Assembly: GCF_013314975.1 (NCBI RefSeq)
Contig: NZ_JABTYH010000023.1
Location: forward strand, 1-64,000
Direction: 5' to 3'
Length of the DNA: 64,000 nucleotides
Origin: Pseudarthrobacter oxydans
GTDB taxonomy: Bacteria; Actinomycetota; Actinomycetes; Actinomycetales; Micrococcaceae
Made by a program: the position numbers and the translations under genes. Numbering within the stretch: the first letter of the stretch is position 1; each line of letters opens with the position of its first letter. The notes under the pieces were generated by a model that saw only the letters and a program-made list of their open reading frames with translations, searched no databases and was not told the origin of the DNA. Shown here in pieces: positions 23,258 to 33,304 of this stretch.

Positions 23258-23435
23258 TGCCTGCGAGGTGAGCTGTCGGATTCGGATGGGAGTCACCCGG
23301 CCACTCCGCTTCCAAGGAAGCTTTGCGACTTAACCCCAAGGCCTTCGCTGAAGCAAAGACCAAAATTGGTTCCCCCGCCCCTGCCAGACGATGAAATGCG
23401 AACGGACCTTGAGCGGTGGCAGAGCTAGGCAATCC
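23258..23435 (-). ncRNA. c-di-AMP riboswitch (ydaO-yuaA type) upstream of NlpC/P60 gene
   Basis: On the minus strand the leader shows conserved ydaO elements in order: CTCTGCCACCGCTC, then GGCAGGGGCGGGGGAACC, TTGGGGTTAAGTCGC, and the 3' block ATCCGACAGCT...CCTCGCAGGC. The aptamer ends about 19 nt before the GTG start. This class binds cyclic di-AMP and usually turns off cell-wall hydrolase genes in actinobacteria. Boundaries are approximate. Confidence 0.9.
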
Positions 23436-23475
23436 GCACAAGAGCGTCAACTTCGGAAAAGTTGACGCGAGTTAG

Positions 23476-23504
23476 ACGGTACAGCAGTTTTCGTTGAATG
23501 TCAC
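23476..23504 (-). promoter_or_regulatory. Predicted promoter upstream of the first c-di-AMP riboswitch
   Basis: GTGACA (23499-23504) and TACCGT (23476-23481) on the minus strand are spaced by 17 bp, about 40 bp upstream of the aptamer. Confidence 0.4.
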
Positions 23505-23553
23505 ATTCAGGTCACGGCGGGTCATGATGATTCGATAGCCGTCCCTCATTTGA

Positions 23554-24384
23554 CTACAGCCAACCCGTGGGATCGACGACTTCGCCGTTGACCTGGACCT
23601 CGAAGTGGAGGTGGCAGCCTGTTGAAGCACCCGTGGTACCGCTGAGCGCCAGGACATCGCCGCGGGAGACCGTCTGGCCCTCGGTGACACTGAAGGACGA
23701 GAGGTGGTTGTAGGTGGTCTCCAGGCCGTTGCCGTGGTCCACGACAACGCGGTTTCCACCGCCGTACTGGTGCCACCCGACGAACGTCACGGTGCCGGCT
23801 GCGGCTGCCAGGACCGAGGTGCCGCACTGGGCCACGTAGTCCTGGCCGCGGTGGAAGTCACCGGAGCCGCCGGTGATCGGGCTGACCCGGTAGCCGAACG
23901 GGGAGGCAGTGGACAGCGCGGCCAACGGGGCTCCGAGGCTTCCGGCCGAGGCTGCGCGGGACACGGAACCGGCGGACTGCGCGCTGAGCAGCTGCTTCAG
24001 CTTGCCGTCGGGATCCGCCTGGGTCACCACGGCAGAGCGGCTGAAGTCGATCTGCGCGCCGGCCTCGGCGGATACCTGTGGCTGCGGGGTAACAGCCGAG
24101 GCTGCCACGGGGGTGACGCTGCCTGCATTGTCGGTGGCCATGACGGGGCTGGTTGCCGGAACGGTCACGGTCAGCACCAGCCCGGTGGCAGCCAGCGCGA
24201 TTCCGGCTTTCTGGCCAATGCCGCTGGCGGAGGCAAATTCTGTGATCTGCCGGAAGGGACCTCGACGGCGGCGTGCATCACGGTGCGGATCGCGGGGGCG
24301 TTCCGTGGTGATGACCTCGACAACGCGCGGCGTTGGAACGGGGGCGGCCGCGCGGCGGCGCCCCTTGGGGGTCTGCATGGACAA
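23554..24384 (-). CDS. Secreted M23 family metallopeptidase (LytM domain)
   Basis: The 276-residue protein has a basic N terminus, a hydrophobic export segment (about 55-75), a variable linker and a C-terminal M23 domain from about 160. Zinc ligands are in FHRGQD (H..D) and HLHFEV; other family blocks are GYRVSPITG and GTVTFVGW. M23 enzymes cut peptidoglycan cross-links or act with amidases. TTG 24384 is favoured because its distance from GAGAGG equals that of the GTG start in the other riboswitch-controlled gene; ATG 24378 is the alternative. It follows a ydaO-type riboswitch. Confidence 0.92.
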   Translation of the reverse strand: MSMQTPKGRRRAAAPVPTPRVVEVITTERPRDPHRDARRRRGPFRQITEFASASGIGQKAGIALAATGLVLTVTVPATSPVMATDNAGSVTPVAASAVTPQPQVSAEAGAQIDFSRSAVVTQADPDGKLKQLLSAQSAGSVSRAASAGSLGAPLAALSTASPFGYRVSPITGGSGDFHRGQDYVAQCGTSVLAAAAGTVTFVGWHQYGGGNRVVVDHGNGLETTYNHLSSFSVTEGQTVSRGDVLALSGTTGASTGCHLHFEVQVNGEVVDPTGWL

Positions 24385-24403
24385 GAAGGGTTCCTCTCTG
24401 GAA

Positions 24404-24625
24404 AGCCTGCGAAGTTAGCTGTCGGATTCGGGTCAGAGAGTTCACAGACCCGGTCCGCCTGGGCAAGCTCGGCACAGAGGTATCCCCGGAAGGATCCAAC
24501 GCTGGAAGAGGCTTGCTGCTGACGGACTTCACCCCAAGGCAGTCCCCCGTCTGCCGGTTGTGGTTCCCCCGCCTCTGCCAGTAATGACTCGTGCACCTGA
24601 TCCGCTGGCAGAGCTCGGCTCCGGA
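24404..24625 (-). ncRNA. c-di-AMP riboswitch (ydaO-yuaA type) upstream of M23 gene
   Basis: The minus strand again shows the ydaO blocks: GAGCTCTGCCAGCGG, GGCAGAGGCGGGGGAACC, TTGGGGTGAAGTCCG, and the 3' block AATCCGACAGCTAAC then TTCGCAGGC. It closes about 20 nt before the TTG start. Boundaries are approximate. Confidence 0.9.
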
Positions 24626-24659
24626 TCAGGTAACGCTTTAGTATCTACGCTTGGGTCTA

Positions 24660-24689
24660 ACTATAGGGCCAGAAGTCCCAAAGTAACAA
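24660..24689 (-). promoter_or_regulatory. Predicted promoter upstream of the second c-di-AMP riboswitch
   Basis: TTGTTA (24684-24689) and TATAGT (24660-24665) on the minus strand are 18 bp apart, about 35 bp upstream of the aptamer. Confidence 0.5.
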
Positions 24690-24736
24690 TTCCGTTATCT
24701 TTGGCTAATCCGTCCCGGCCGGGGTAGTACGCGGGT

Positions 24737-25432
24737 TTACCGGACGGCAACGAAGACGTGGGCTGCGACTTCGGGCGGCAACTCCAGGGCGCCCTCTATG
24801 CCGGGCACGCGGACCGAAATGTAGTCTCCCACCCGCTCCAGCGAGACCGCGGCCCCGGGACGGATGCCGCCCTCGTCGAGCTGGACCAGCAGTTCCGGCT
24901 CCACCTGGATCGGCTCAGCCAGGCGGCTTACGGTTACCTCCGACGCCGGGCCATAGGACTTCATTGCCTCCAGCAGGCTGACGGCCCCGTCCGCGAATCC
25001 TTGCGATGCCTGGCCGCCGAGGGCCGCCAGGCCGGGGATGGGATTGCCGTACGGGGACTCCGTGGGGTGGTCAAGCAGCTCGTAGATGCGCCGCTCCACG
25101 CGTTCGCTCATGACATGCTCCCAGCGGCAGGCCTCGTCATGGACGTAGGCCCAGTCCAGGCCGATCACGTCTGCCAGAAGCCGCTCCGCCAGCCGGTGCT
25201 TCCGCATCACCTCGGTAGCGCGCTTCCGGCCCACTTCGGTGAGTTCGAGGTGCCGGTCGCCCGAGACAACCACCAGGCCGTCCCGCTCCATCCTGCCTAT
25301 GGTCTGGGAAACCGTGGGGCCTGAGTGCCGCAGGCGCTCGGCGATCCGGGCGCGGAGGGCCACGATGTTCTCTTCCTCAAGCTCCAAGATGGTCCGAAGG
25401 TACATCTCCGTAGTGTCGATCAGATCCGTCAT
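24737..25432 (-). CDS. ideR: Iron-dependent regulator of the DtxR/IdeR family
   Basis: This 231-residue repressor has the three-domain length of DtxR/IdeR. An N-terminal winged helix (recognition region GPTVSQTIGRMERDG) is followed by the metal and dimer domain and an SH3-like C-terminal domain. Ligands fall exactly at the classical positions: Met10, His79, Glu83, His98, Cys102, Glu105 and His106. Cys102 rather than Asp argues for iron (DtxR/IdeR) rather than manganese (MntR). It would repress iron-uptake genes when Fe(II) is plentiful. A plausible target, the siderophore-interacting protein at 47976, has a matching box in this same window. Confidence 0.93.
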   Translation of the reverse strand: MTDLIDTTEMYLRTILELEEENIVALRARIAERLRHSGPTVSQTIGRMERDGLVVVSGDRHLELTEVGRKRATEVMRKHRLAERLLADVIGLDWAYVHDEACRWEHVMSERVERRIYELLDHPTESPYGNPIPGLAALGGQASQGFADGAVSLLEAMKSYGPASEVTVSRLAEPIQVEPELLVQLDEGGIRPGAAVSLERVGDYISVRVPGIEGALELPPEVAAHVFVAVR

Positions 25433-25622
25433 CCAGCTCAGCTCCTCGAGCGCAGTACCTTGCGTTGTCCCACCGTATCGCCTTCCGCGCGACGTAGTCC
25501 GTTGGAAAGCTTAGCCTATTTTGACTTTGTCCGAATAGTTGGCGGCCGTCACAACAGGCCGTCTCAATGTCTGGACTATGACGGTGCCGGTTCCCGCACC
25601 AACGCCGGTTCAGGCAGAATGA

Positions 25623-26843
<1,221 letters not shown>

Positions 26844-26921
26844 CGGGCTCCAGCACCAGTCCGCGCTGCGGCTCAGTGGCCCAAAGCAGCGCACCCAGAA
26901 GCAAAGAGCGTTAATTACGAC

Positions 26922-26960
26922 GGCGCCGCCCGGGGTTAGTTCCGGGCGGCGCCTTTGTGT
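26922..26960 (+). terminator. Terminator behind serC
   Basis: A perfect 12-bp GC stem (26922-26933 with 26942-26953), an 8-nt loop and TTTGTGT downstream. Confidence 0.9.
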
Positions 26961-26997
26961 ATGTCGTGGGGAAGTGTGCCGTGGGGTGCGGCGTACC

Positions 26998-27657
26998 CTA
27001 AGGCGTGGCGGCGTCGTCTTCTGCGGGCTCCGAGGACGGACCAGGGGCAACCTCAGGGGCCTCGACGGCGGGCTCTGAAACGGCAGGCCCTGATACGGCA
27101 TCCCGGGCGGCGTCATCCGCTTCGCCTTCTGCGGGCACAGCCACCTGCCCGCCAGCTTCCGGTTCCGCTGCCAGGACCTGGTCCTGCTCCGGCTCCGGCT
27201 CCTGGTCCTGCTCATCCTCGGGCCGGACTCGTTCAGCCCACGGCACCCATTCCGGGGCAAGGATCGAATCTTCCGACGGCAGCAGGCCGAGCTCGCTGAC
27301 GGTCACAACCTTCGAGCGGGAGTTGCGGGTCAGCACCGCGTACCACTGCCAGCCCAGGTAGCCGGGCAGCCTGGATTCGAACAGGTGCGTCACCAGGCGG
27401 TCGCCTTCGCTTTTAGCCGCCAGGTGGCGGCCAATGGTAGGTGCAGGCGTGATGTCCTCCACAGCGGCACGCGCGGTGTCCACTGCGGCAGCGAGGAAGG
27501 CATCAGGCTTCCCTGTCCGCCATACCGGGACACCCGCGCGGCGCTTGGACGCCGCCTTGGCCACCGCAGCGGCGGGGCCGGCAGCGGCCGTGCCACCCGC
27601 CGTCGTGCCGTCCTGTTCCGGCACAGCTGGGACCGGCTGTTCAGCTTCCGGGTTCAT
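26998..27657 (-). CDS. DUF3027 protein
   Basis: The 219-residue protein matches the actinobacterial DUF3027 family. Its core spans about 45-145, with DAFLAAAVDTARAAVEDI, THLFESRLPGYLGWQW and APEWVPWAERVRPEDE. The N terminus is A/T/P rich and the C-terminal 70 residues are acidic and low-complexity. It starts seven bases after the cold-shock-domain gene, so both are one transcript. The function of DUF3027 is not known. Confidence 0.85.
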   Translation of the reverse strand: MNPEAEQPVPAVPEQDGTTAGGTAAAGPAAAVAKAASKRRAGVPVWRTGKPDAFLAAAVDTARAAVEDITPAPTIGRHLAAKSEGDRLVTHLFESRLPGYLGWQWYAVLTRNSRSKVVTVSELGLLPSEDSILAPEWVPWAERVRPEDEQDQEPEPEQDQVLAAEPEAGGQVAVPAEGEADDAARDAVSGPAVSEPAVEAPEVAPGPSSEPAEDDAATP

Positions 27658-27663
27658 AAGTGC

Positions 27664-28047
27664 CTAAACGTCCAGCTCGTCGGCAACCTTACGCAGGGCA
27701 GCGGCGATGGCCTTGCCCTTGTTGCCTTCCGGGTACTTGCCTGCCGAGAGCGTCCCGGACAGGTTGTCCAGGACAGTCACCAGGTCCTGGACAAGGGGGG
27801 CGAGGTCCTTGGCGCTGGGCCGCTTTGCCTTGGCGATGGAAGGTGTCTTGTCCAGCACACGCAGGCCCAGGGCCTGCGCGCCCTTCCGGCCGTCAGCCAC
27901 ACCGAACTCAACCCGGGTGCCGGCCTTAAGCTCTGTTACGCCCTCGGGCAGCGACGATTTGGGCAGGAATACCTCCTGGCCGTCCTCGCCCGCGAGGAAA
28001 CCAAAGCCCTTGTCCTTGTCATACCACTTGACCTTGCCGGTAGGCAC
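27664..28047 (-). CDS. Cold-shock-domain protein with C-terminal extension
   Basis: This 127-residue protein starts at GTG 28047 (VPTGKVKWYDKDKGFGFL), with AGAAGG upstream; a longer frame reaches 28095. The first 65 residues are a cold-shock domain, with RNP-like KGFGFL and EVFLPKSSL. The remaining roughly 60 residues are helical and lysine/alanine rich, absent from minimal CspA. It probably binds single-stranded nucleic acid. It is in an operon with DUF3027, a pairing common in actinobacteria. Confidence 0.87.
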   Translation of the reverse strand: MPTGKVKWYDKDKGFGFLAGEDGQEVFLPKSSLPEGVTELKAGTRVEFGVADGRKGAQALGLRVLDKTPSIAKAKRPSAKDLAPLVQDLVTVLDNLSGTLSAGKYPEGNKGKAIAAALRKVADELDV

Positions 28048-28272
28048 GTAATCAACCTTCTTCGTTCTGCGTCTTCTGACACGGCCGCCCGCCACCGCAT
28101 CCGCATTGCTGTGCGGGTTTAGGGTATGGCGGCTGCAGGCCGTGTTGGTCTATCCCCCAAGGTTATCCTGCCCACTGCCCTATTCCCGCTTTTACCTGCC
28201 TTGCGGAGGCATTCCAGGGCTCCGTGCGGCAGCGTTCACGCCCGGGGCTGCGGGAGCTGTAGCGTTACGTTT

Positions 28273-28506
28273 ATGACTCCCTCGCGTTACCGGCGTGCCC
28301 TGATGATCACCGCCGCAGCTGTCGCCGTGCTCTCTTTGGTGGCAGTAGGCACCGTGATGGCTTTGGCCTTCGCCGGGTCAGTGGCCCCCGCCTGGGTCAC
28401 GTACTCGGCGCTGTACGGCCTGCCGGTCGCGTTCCTCCTGATGCTTTTCCTGGTTCTGGACAGCGTTGCAGGGCGGCGCCGGGCAGGAAAGGCTGACCGG
28501 CGGTAA
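28273..28506 (+). CDS. Small two-helix membrane protein
   Basis: This 77-residue protein starts at ATG 28273; an upstream frame to 28126 lacks a convincing start. Two membrane segments lie around residues 9-33 and 41-62. The C terminus is short and very basic (RRRAGKADRR). No family was recognised. It lies just upstream of the helicase-associated gene and may be co-transcribed with it. Confidence 0.6.
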   Translation: MTPSRYRRALMITAAAVAVLSLVAVGTVMALAFAGSVAPAWVTYSALYGLPVAFLLMLFLVLDSVAGRRRAGKADRR

Positions 28507-28516
28507 CGTTGGACTG

Positions 28517-31021
28517 ATGTCCCTCATTCGCGCGTTGAGCAAGGAGCTGGAGGCACGCAGCGACGATTCACTGCGTGCGCTGTTCGACGCCCGGCCGGAC
28601 CTCATCTCACCCCCCGTCCCCGACTTCGGCGCCCTCGCGGCGCGGGCCAGTGCCAGGCTCAGCGTGCAGCGTGCTCTGGAACGGCTCAACAGGCCGCAGA
28701 TGCAGGTCCTCGAAACACTCCACCTGTGCACCAACACGGATACCGGGCACAGCGCCTCCGCGGCCGGACTCCGCAAAATGATTCCGGGATCGTCGGGGGC
28801 CGCGGTTGAACGGATCCTGCATTCGCTGCAGGAACTGGCGCTGGTGCACCGTGCTGAACCTCCCCACGGCACCCCCGAGTCCGCGGCAAAACAGCGCCAC
28901 TACCTCCCGGTGGGCTCCTTGAAGGACGTGGTGGGGATCTATCCCGCCGGGCTGGGCAGGAGCTACACGGAACTGGTCCGGCTCCAGCCCGCCTTCGCGC
29001 AGCGCGTGGTGCAGCTTGTCTCCGAGCTGCACCGCAGCGGCGTGGCCATCCATGACGCCACCACTCCCATGGAGGCGGCGCTGGCGCTGCAGCACTGGAC
29101 CTCCTCCCCTGAGTCCCTCAACAGCATCCTGTCCACGGCGCCGGAGCGGACGACGGCGTTGCTCGCCAGGTTCCGCAACTGGGCCATGGGGGCGGTCCCC
29201 CAGGCGCAACGCAAGGCCTCCATCACCACGGAGGGGTCCGACGTCGGGCCTGTGGACTGGCTGCTGGCTCGCGGACTGCTGGTGCCCCTGGACGCCGCGC
29301 ACGTGGAACTGCCCCACAGCGTAGGGCTCTCACTTCGCGGCGGCGCGATCATCAACGATTTCACCCTCGAGCCCCCTGTCCCCGAGCTCGGCCGGACCTC
29401 AGCTGTCCTGCGCAGGAATGCTGCGCTCAGCGCAATATCGGAGACGCTGCGGCTGATGGGCGAGCTCTTGCATGCGGTACGGGAGCAACCCTTGGCCACG
29501 CTCCGCAGCGGTGGCGTCGGGGTGCGCGAGATGAGGCGTCTGGCCGAGTTGCTGCGGATCGACCAGCAGCAAGCGGGAATTCTGTTGGAACTGGCTGCCC
29601 TGGCCGGCCTGATCCGCCTGGACGTTGATTCCTCGTCCTGGGTCCAGCCTCCCCAGCTTGAATGGCTGGTCCTGCCGCGCCAGGAACAATGGCTCTGGCT
29701 GGTAAATGCCTGGCTGGCCAGCGAGCGCGTGCCGTCCTTGGTGGGCCAGCCCATCAACGGGACGCGCGGCGTGCCGGCGGCGCACCGCTCAGCGTCCGGC
29801 AGCACCATCATCGCCTTGTCAGCGGAAGCCCAACGGCCAGACGCTCCCCTGGTCCGCAAACGCATCCTCGAGATTCTGCACGAACTGACCGTGGAGGCCG
29901 GCTCCGCAGACGGCACCGCTCCGGTGCTTGATGCCGAAGCCGTCCTCCAGCGTGCGGAATGGGCCCAGCCGCGGATGGCCCGCCGCTTCAGCTCGATGAT
30001 CCGCGGTGTACTCGCCGAAGCTGAACTCCTGGGCCTCGTGGGGTCCGGAGCCCTCAGCCAACTCGGCAGCGCCCTGGCGGAGGACCAGCCCGAAGCCGCG
30101 ATTGCCATCCTTGGCGAACACCTGCCGGCAGCTTTGAGCCATGTCCTGCTCCAGGCAGACCTCACAGCCGTCGCCCCGGGGTACCTCGACCCCGGGCTGA
30201 CCGGAAAACTACTGGTGATGGCAGACGCCGAAGGCCAGGGGCCGGCCACCATCTACCGCTTCTCGGAAGGCTCCATCAAGCGGGCCCTGGACACGGGATA
30301 CGATGCTGCCGGCATCCTGGAGTTCCTCCGCGAGCACTCCGCCACCGCTGTGCCCCAGCCCCTCCAATACCTCGTGGAGGACACAGCCCTGCGGCACGGA
30401 AGGCTGCGGGTGGGACCGGCGGCGAGCTTCGTCCACAGCGACGACGAGGACGCCCTGCTGGAGCTTCTGTCCGGGCCGAAGGCAGCCCACCTGAAGCTGG
30501 AGAAGATCGCCCCAACTGTCCTGGTGTCCGCCGCGCCGCCGCGGGAAACCGCACAGGTCCTCCGCAACCTGGGCCTCTCCCCCTCCGTGGACGGCGCGGA
30601 TGAGCCCGTGGTCCGGCTGCGCGGAAGCCAGGCCGCCCAGGACACCCACCGCCCGGTGTACACCGCACCGCGGACGGCGCCCGGGACGGAGGAGGTGGAA
30701 GCCCAGCTGGCGGTCCTGCGGCAGGGGGGCTCCGCCGTCGGACACCGCGGTGTTTCCGGAGACCACGCCGGCGAAACGGGGACCCAGCTGGGGCTTGAAG
30801 CCCTGCAGCGCGCCATCAGGCTCAAGCAGCGGATCAGCATGAACGTGGTGGACGGCCTGGGGAATGCCAACCTGGAAACGGTTGTTCCGCTCTCTGTAAG
30901 CGGCGGACGCGTCCGGGTGTTTGATCCCGCCAGGGAAACCGAACGCGTGCTGTCCATCCACCGCATCATCGACATTGAGGCTGCAGAGGAAACTGCGCCA
31001 GTGAAGGACTTCCCGGCGTGA
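28517..31021 (+). CDS. Helicase-associated (XPB/Ssl2 N-terminal-like) domain protein
   Basis: The 834-residue protein starts at ATG 28517. It has no Walker motifs. Helical winged-helix-like repeats fill residues 1-500, with a helicase-C-like XPB/Ssl2 N-terminal domain around 540-650 (FLREHSATAVPQPLQYLVED). A WYL-like C-terminal segment near 770-830 ends in EAAEETAPVKDF. It overlaps the XPB helicase gene as GTGA. It is probably a partner of that helicase in DNA repair or transcription-linked processes; this is inferred from position. Confidence 0.85.
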   Translation: MSLIRALSKELEARSDDSLRALFDARPDLISPPVPDFGALAARASARLSVQRALERLNRPQMQVLETLHLCTNTDTGHSASAAGLRKMIPGSSGAAVERILHSLQELALVHRAEPPHGTPESAAKQRHYLPVGSLKDVVGIYPAGLGRSYTELVRLQPAFAQRVVQLVSELHRSGVAIHDATTPMEAALALQHWTSSPESLNSILSTAPERTTALLARFRNWAMGAVPQAQRKASITTEGSDVGPVDWLLARGLLVPLDAAHVELPHSVGLSLRGGAIINDFTLEPPVPELGRTSAVLRRNAALSAISETLRLMGELLHAVREQPLATLRSGGVGVREMRRLAELLRIDQQQAGILLELAALAGLIRLDVDSSSWVQPPQLEWLVLPRQEQWLWLVNAWLASERVPSLVGQPINGTRGVPAAHRSASGSTIIALSAEAQRPDAPLVRKRILEILHELTVEAGSADGTAPVLDAEAVLQRAEWAQPRMARRFSSMIRGVLAEAELLGLVGSGALSQLGSALAEDQPEAAIAILGEHLPAALSHVLLQADLTAVAPGYLDPGLTGKLLVMADAEGQGPATIYRFSEGSIKRALDTGYDAAGILEFLREHSATAVPQPLQYLVEDTALRHGRLRVGPAASFVHSDDEDALLELLSGPKAAHLKLEKIAPTVLVSAAPPRETAQVLRNLGLSPSVDGADEPVVRLRGSQAAQDTHRPVYTAPRTAPGTEEVEAQLAVLRQGGSAVGHRGVSGDHAGETGTQLGLEALQRAIRLKQRISMNVVDGLGNANLETVVPLSVSGGRVRVFDPARETERVLSIHRIIDIEAAEETAPVKDFPA

Positions 31022-32664
31022 ACGACGGACCGTTGATCGTCCAAAGCGACAAGACCATTTTGCTTGAAGTGGACCATGAGCTGGCAACCGAAGCCCGCCA
31101 TGCCATCGCACCTTTCGCGGAGCTCGAACGGGCACCGGAGCACATGCACAGTTACCGGCTGACGCCCCTGGGGCTCTGGAACGCCCGCGCGGCGGGACTG
31201 GATGCGGAGAAGGTCCTGGATACGTTGCTGAAGTACTCGCGCTTCCCCGTGCCGCATTCGCTGCTGATCGACGTCGAAGAAACCATGTCCCGCTACGGCC
31301 GGCTGCGCCTGGAGAAGGATCCCCAGCACGGGCTGGTCATGCGGACCGACGACTACCCGGTACTGGAGGAAGTAATCCGGGCCAAAAAAATCCAGCCCCT
31401 GCTCGGGCCAAGGATTGACGGCGAAACAGTGGTGGTGCACGCCTCCCAGCGGGGACAGCTCAAACAGCTGCTGCTGAAGATCGGGTGGCCGGCGGAAGAC
31501 CTGGCGGGCTACGTGGACGGCACTCCGCACCTGATCGCGCTCAACGAGGACGGCTGGAAGCTGAGGCCCTACCAGCAGATGGCAAGCGACAACTTCTGGT
31601 CCGGCGGCAGCGGCGTGGTGGTGCTGCCCTGCGGCGCCGGGAAGACGCTCGTGGGGGCCGCCGCCATGGCAACCGGGTCCACCACCACCCTGATCCTGGT
31701 GACCAACACCGTGGCCGCGCGCCAGTGGAAGGACGAACTGCTGAAGCGCACGTCCCTTACCGAGGACGAGATCGGCGAGTACTCCGGGGCGGTCAAGGAA
31801 GTCCGCCCGGTGACCATCGCCACGTACCAGGTCCTCACCATGAAGCGCGGGGGCCTCTACCCCCACCTGGAGCTGGTGGACGGGCACGACTGGGGTTTGA
31901 TCATCTACGACGAGGTGCATCTCCTGCCGGCGCCGATCTTCCGGATGACGGCGGACCTGCAGGCGCGGCGGCGCCTCGGACTGACGGCAACACTGGTGCG
32001 GGAGGACGGCCGCGAGGGCGAGGTGTTCAGCCTGATCGGGCCCAAACGGTACGACGCGCCCTGGAAGGACATCGAGTCCCAGGGCTACATCGCGCCCGCT
32101 GACTGCGTGGAAGTCCGCGTGGACCTGCCCAAGGACGAACGGGTCGCCTACGCCATGGCCGAGGACGCTGACAAGTACCGGCTCTGCGCCACCTCGGAGT
32201 CCAAGACACTGGTGGTGGAGCAGCTGGTCAGCCGGCACGCCGGTGAACAGCTGCTGGTCATCGGCCAGTACATCGACCAGCTGGATGAGCTCGGCGAGCG
32301 CCTCGACGCGCCCGTCATCAAGGGCGAGACGTCGGTGAAGGTGCGCCAGAAGCTGTTTGACGCCTTCCGTTCCGGGGAGATCCAGACGCTGGTGGTCTCC
32401 AAGGTGGCCAACTTTTCCATTGACCTCCCCGAGGCCTCGGTGGCGATCCAGGTGTCTGGCTCATTCGGTTCCCGGCAGGAGGAAGCCCAGCGGCTGGGCA
32501 GGCTCCTGCGGCCCAAGAAGGACGGCCGCTCGGCACGCTTTTACTCCCTCGTGGCCCGGGACACCCTGGACCAGGACTTCGCCGCCAAGCGCCAGCGGTT
32601 CCTGGCGGAGCAGGGCTACGCGTACCGGATCATGGACGCCAAGGACGTTGAGACGGCTGACTAG
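31018..32664 (+). CDS. XPB-like DNA repair helicase
   Basis: The 548-residue protein starts at GTG 31018, overlapping the upstream stop. It is a superfamily 2 helicase of the XPB type: Walker A LPCGAGKTLVGA near 205, motif II YDEVHLLP near 300, motif III GLTATLVREDG, and motif VI EAQRLGRLLRPK near 490. An N-terminal domain of about 150 residues precedes the motor. Actinobacterial XPB unwinds DNA 3' to 5' and is linked to damage repair. The ATGA/GTGA coupling with the helicase-associated protein suggests a complex. Confidence 0.95.
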   Translation: MNDGPLIVQSDKTILLEVDHELATEARHAIAPFAELERAPEHMHSYRLTPLGLWNARAAGLDAEKVLDTLLKYSRFPVPHSLLIDVEETMSRYGRLRLEKDPQHGLVMRTDDYPVLEEVIRAKKIQPLLGPRIDGETVVVHASQRGQLKQLLLKIGWPAEDLAGYVDGTPHLIALNEDGWKLRPYQQMASDNFWSGGSGVVVLPCGAGKTLVGAAAMATGSTTTLILVTNTVAARQWKDELLKRTSLTEDEIGEYSGAVKEVRPVTIATYQVLTMKRGGLYPHLELVDGHDWGLIIYDEVHLLPAPIFRMTADLQARRRLGLTATLVREDGREGEVFSLIGPKRYDAPWKDIESQGYIAPADCVEVRVDLPKDERVAYAMAEDADKYRLCATSESKTLVVEQLVSRHAGEQLLVIGQYIDQLDELGERLDAPVIKGETSVKVRQKLFDAFRSGEIQTLVVSKVANFSIDLPEASVAIQVSGSFGSRQEEAQRLGRLLRPKKDGRSARFYSLVARDTLDQDFAAKRQRFLAEQGYAYRIMDAKDVETAD

Positions 32665-32831
32665 GCCGTACCTCCCCGGGTGGCACCTGTCAGGGCGAAA
32701 GAGGGGGCTGCCCTGTGGAAATAGGGGGCATTGCACCCTTGCGGACCTCATCCGCCCCTGCCACCATGATGCCGAAGCCCCCGCTCAGCACGTCGGGCTC
32801 CCTCACAACGATGCTGAGGCGAATAGGAACG

Positions 32832-33296
32832 ATGATGCGCAAAGTGTTGTACGGTGTGTCCGCACTGCTGCTGGCATCCGGTGTACTCCAGCTGTTCTTT
32901 GCCGGGTATATGGTCTTCCAGAATTCCATCGAGGAAATCCATGACGCCGCCCTGTACCACTCCCTGAACGGGCAGTTTGTGCTCCGGGGCCTGGCGCTGC
33001 TGGCGATCATCCTGGCAGCCGTGGCCCGGGCCGGAAAGCGGATGGTCTGGCTGGCCGTGGGAATTTTCCTGATGTCCCTGGTCCAACTGCTGATCTTCAT
33101 TGTCGGCGGTATGCTCACCGGCTCGTCCGAGGAACACATCACGCCCGAAGGCTCCTGGGTCGCCGCTGTCCATCCGGTGACGGGCATGCTCATGATCTTC
33201 ATGTCCTACTGGTTCTTCCTCCGCTGCCGGGAATTGGCGAAGTCGAAGGCTCCTGCCCGTAGTGACGCCAAGGCCGGCAGCACCGCCCAAGTCTGA
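32832..33296 (+). CDS. DUF6220-like four-helix membrane protein
   Basis: The 154-residue protein starts at tandem ATG 32832/32835 with AGGA upstream. Four membrane helices lie at about 5-26, 50-65, 70-95 and 115-133. FNSIEEIHDAALYHSLNGQF-like residues between the first two helices and an HPVTG motif before the last fit the DUF6220 group. It ends nine bases before the multicopper oxidase gene and may share its transcript. Function unknown. Confidence 0.7.
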   Translation: MMRKVLYGVSALLLASGVLQLFFAGYMVFQNSIEEIHDAALYHSLNGQFVLRGLALLAIILAAVARAGKRMVWLAVGIFLMSLVQLLIFIVGGMLTGSSEEHITPEGSWVAAVHPVTGMLMIFMSYWFFLRCRELAKSKAPARSDAKAGSTAQV

Positions 33297-33304
33297 CCTC
33301 TTCC

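Noticed and set aside
30253..32238. 661-codon minus ORF across the XPB helicase genes
   Set aside because: Runs across the junction of two coupled plus-strand genes with clear helicase motifs.
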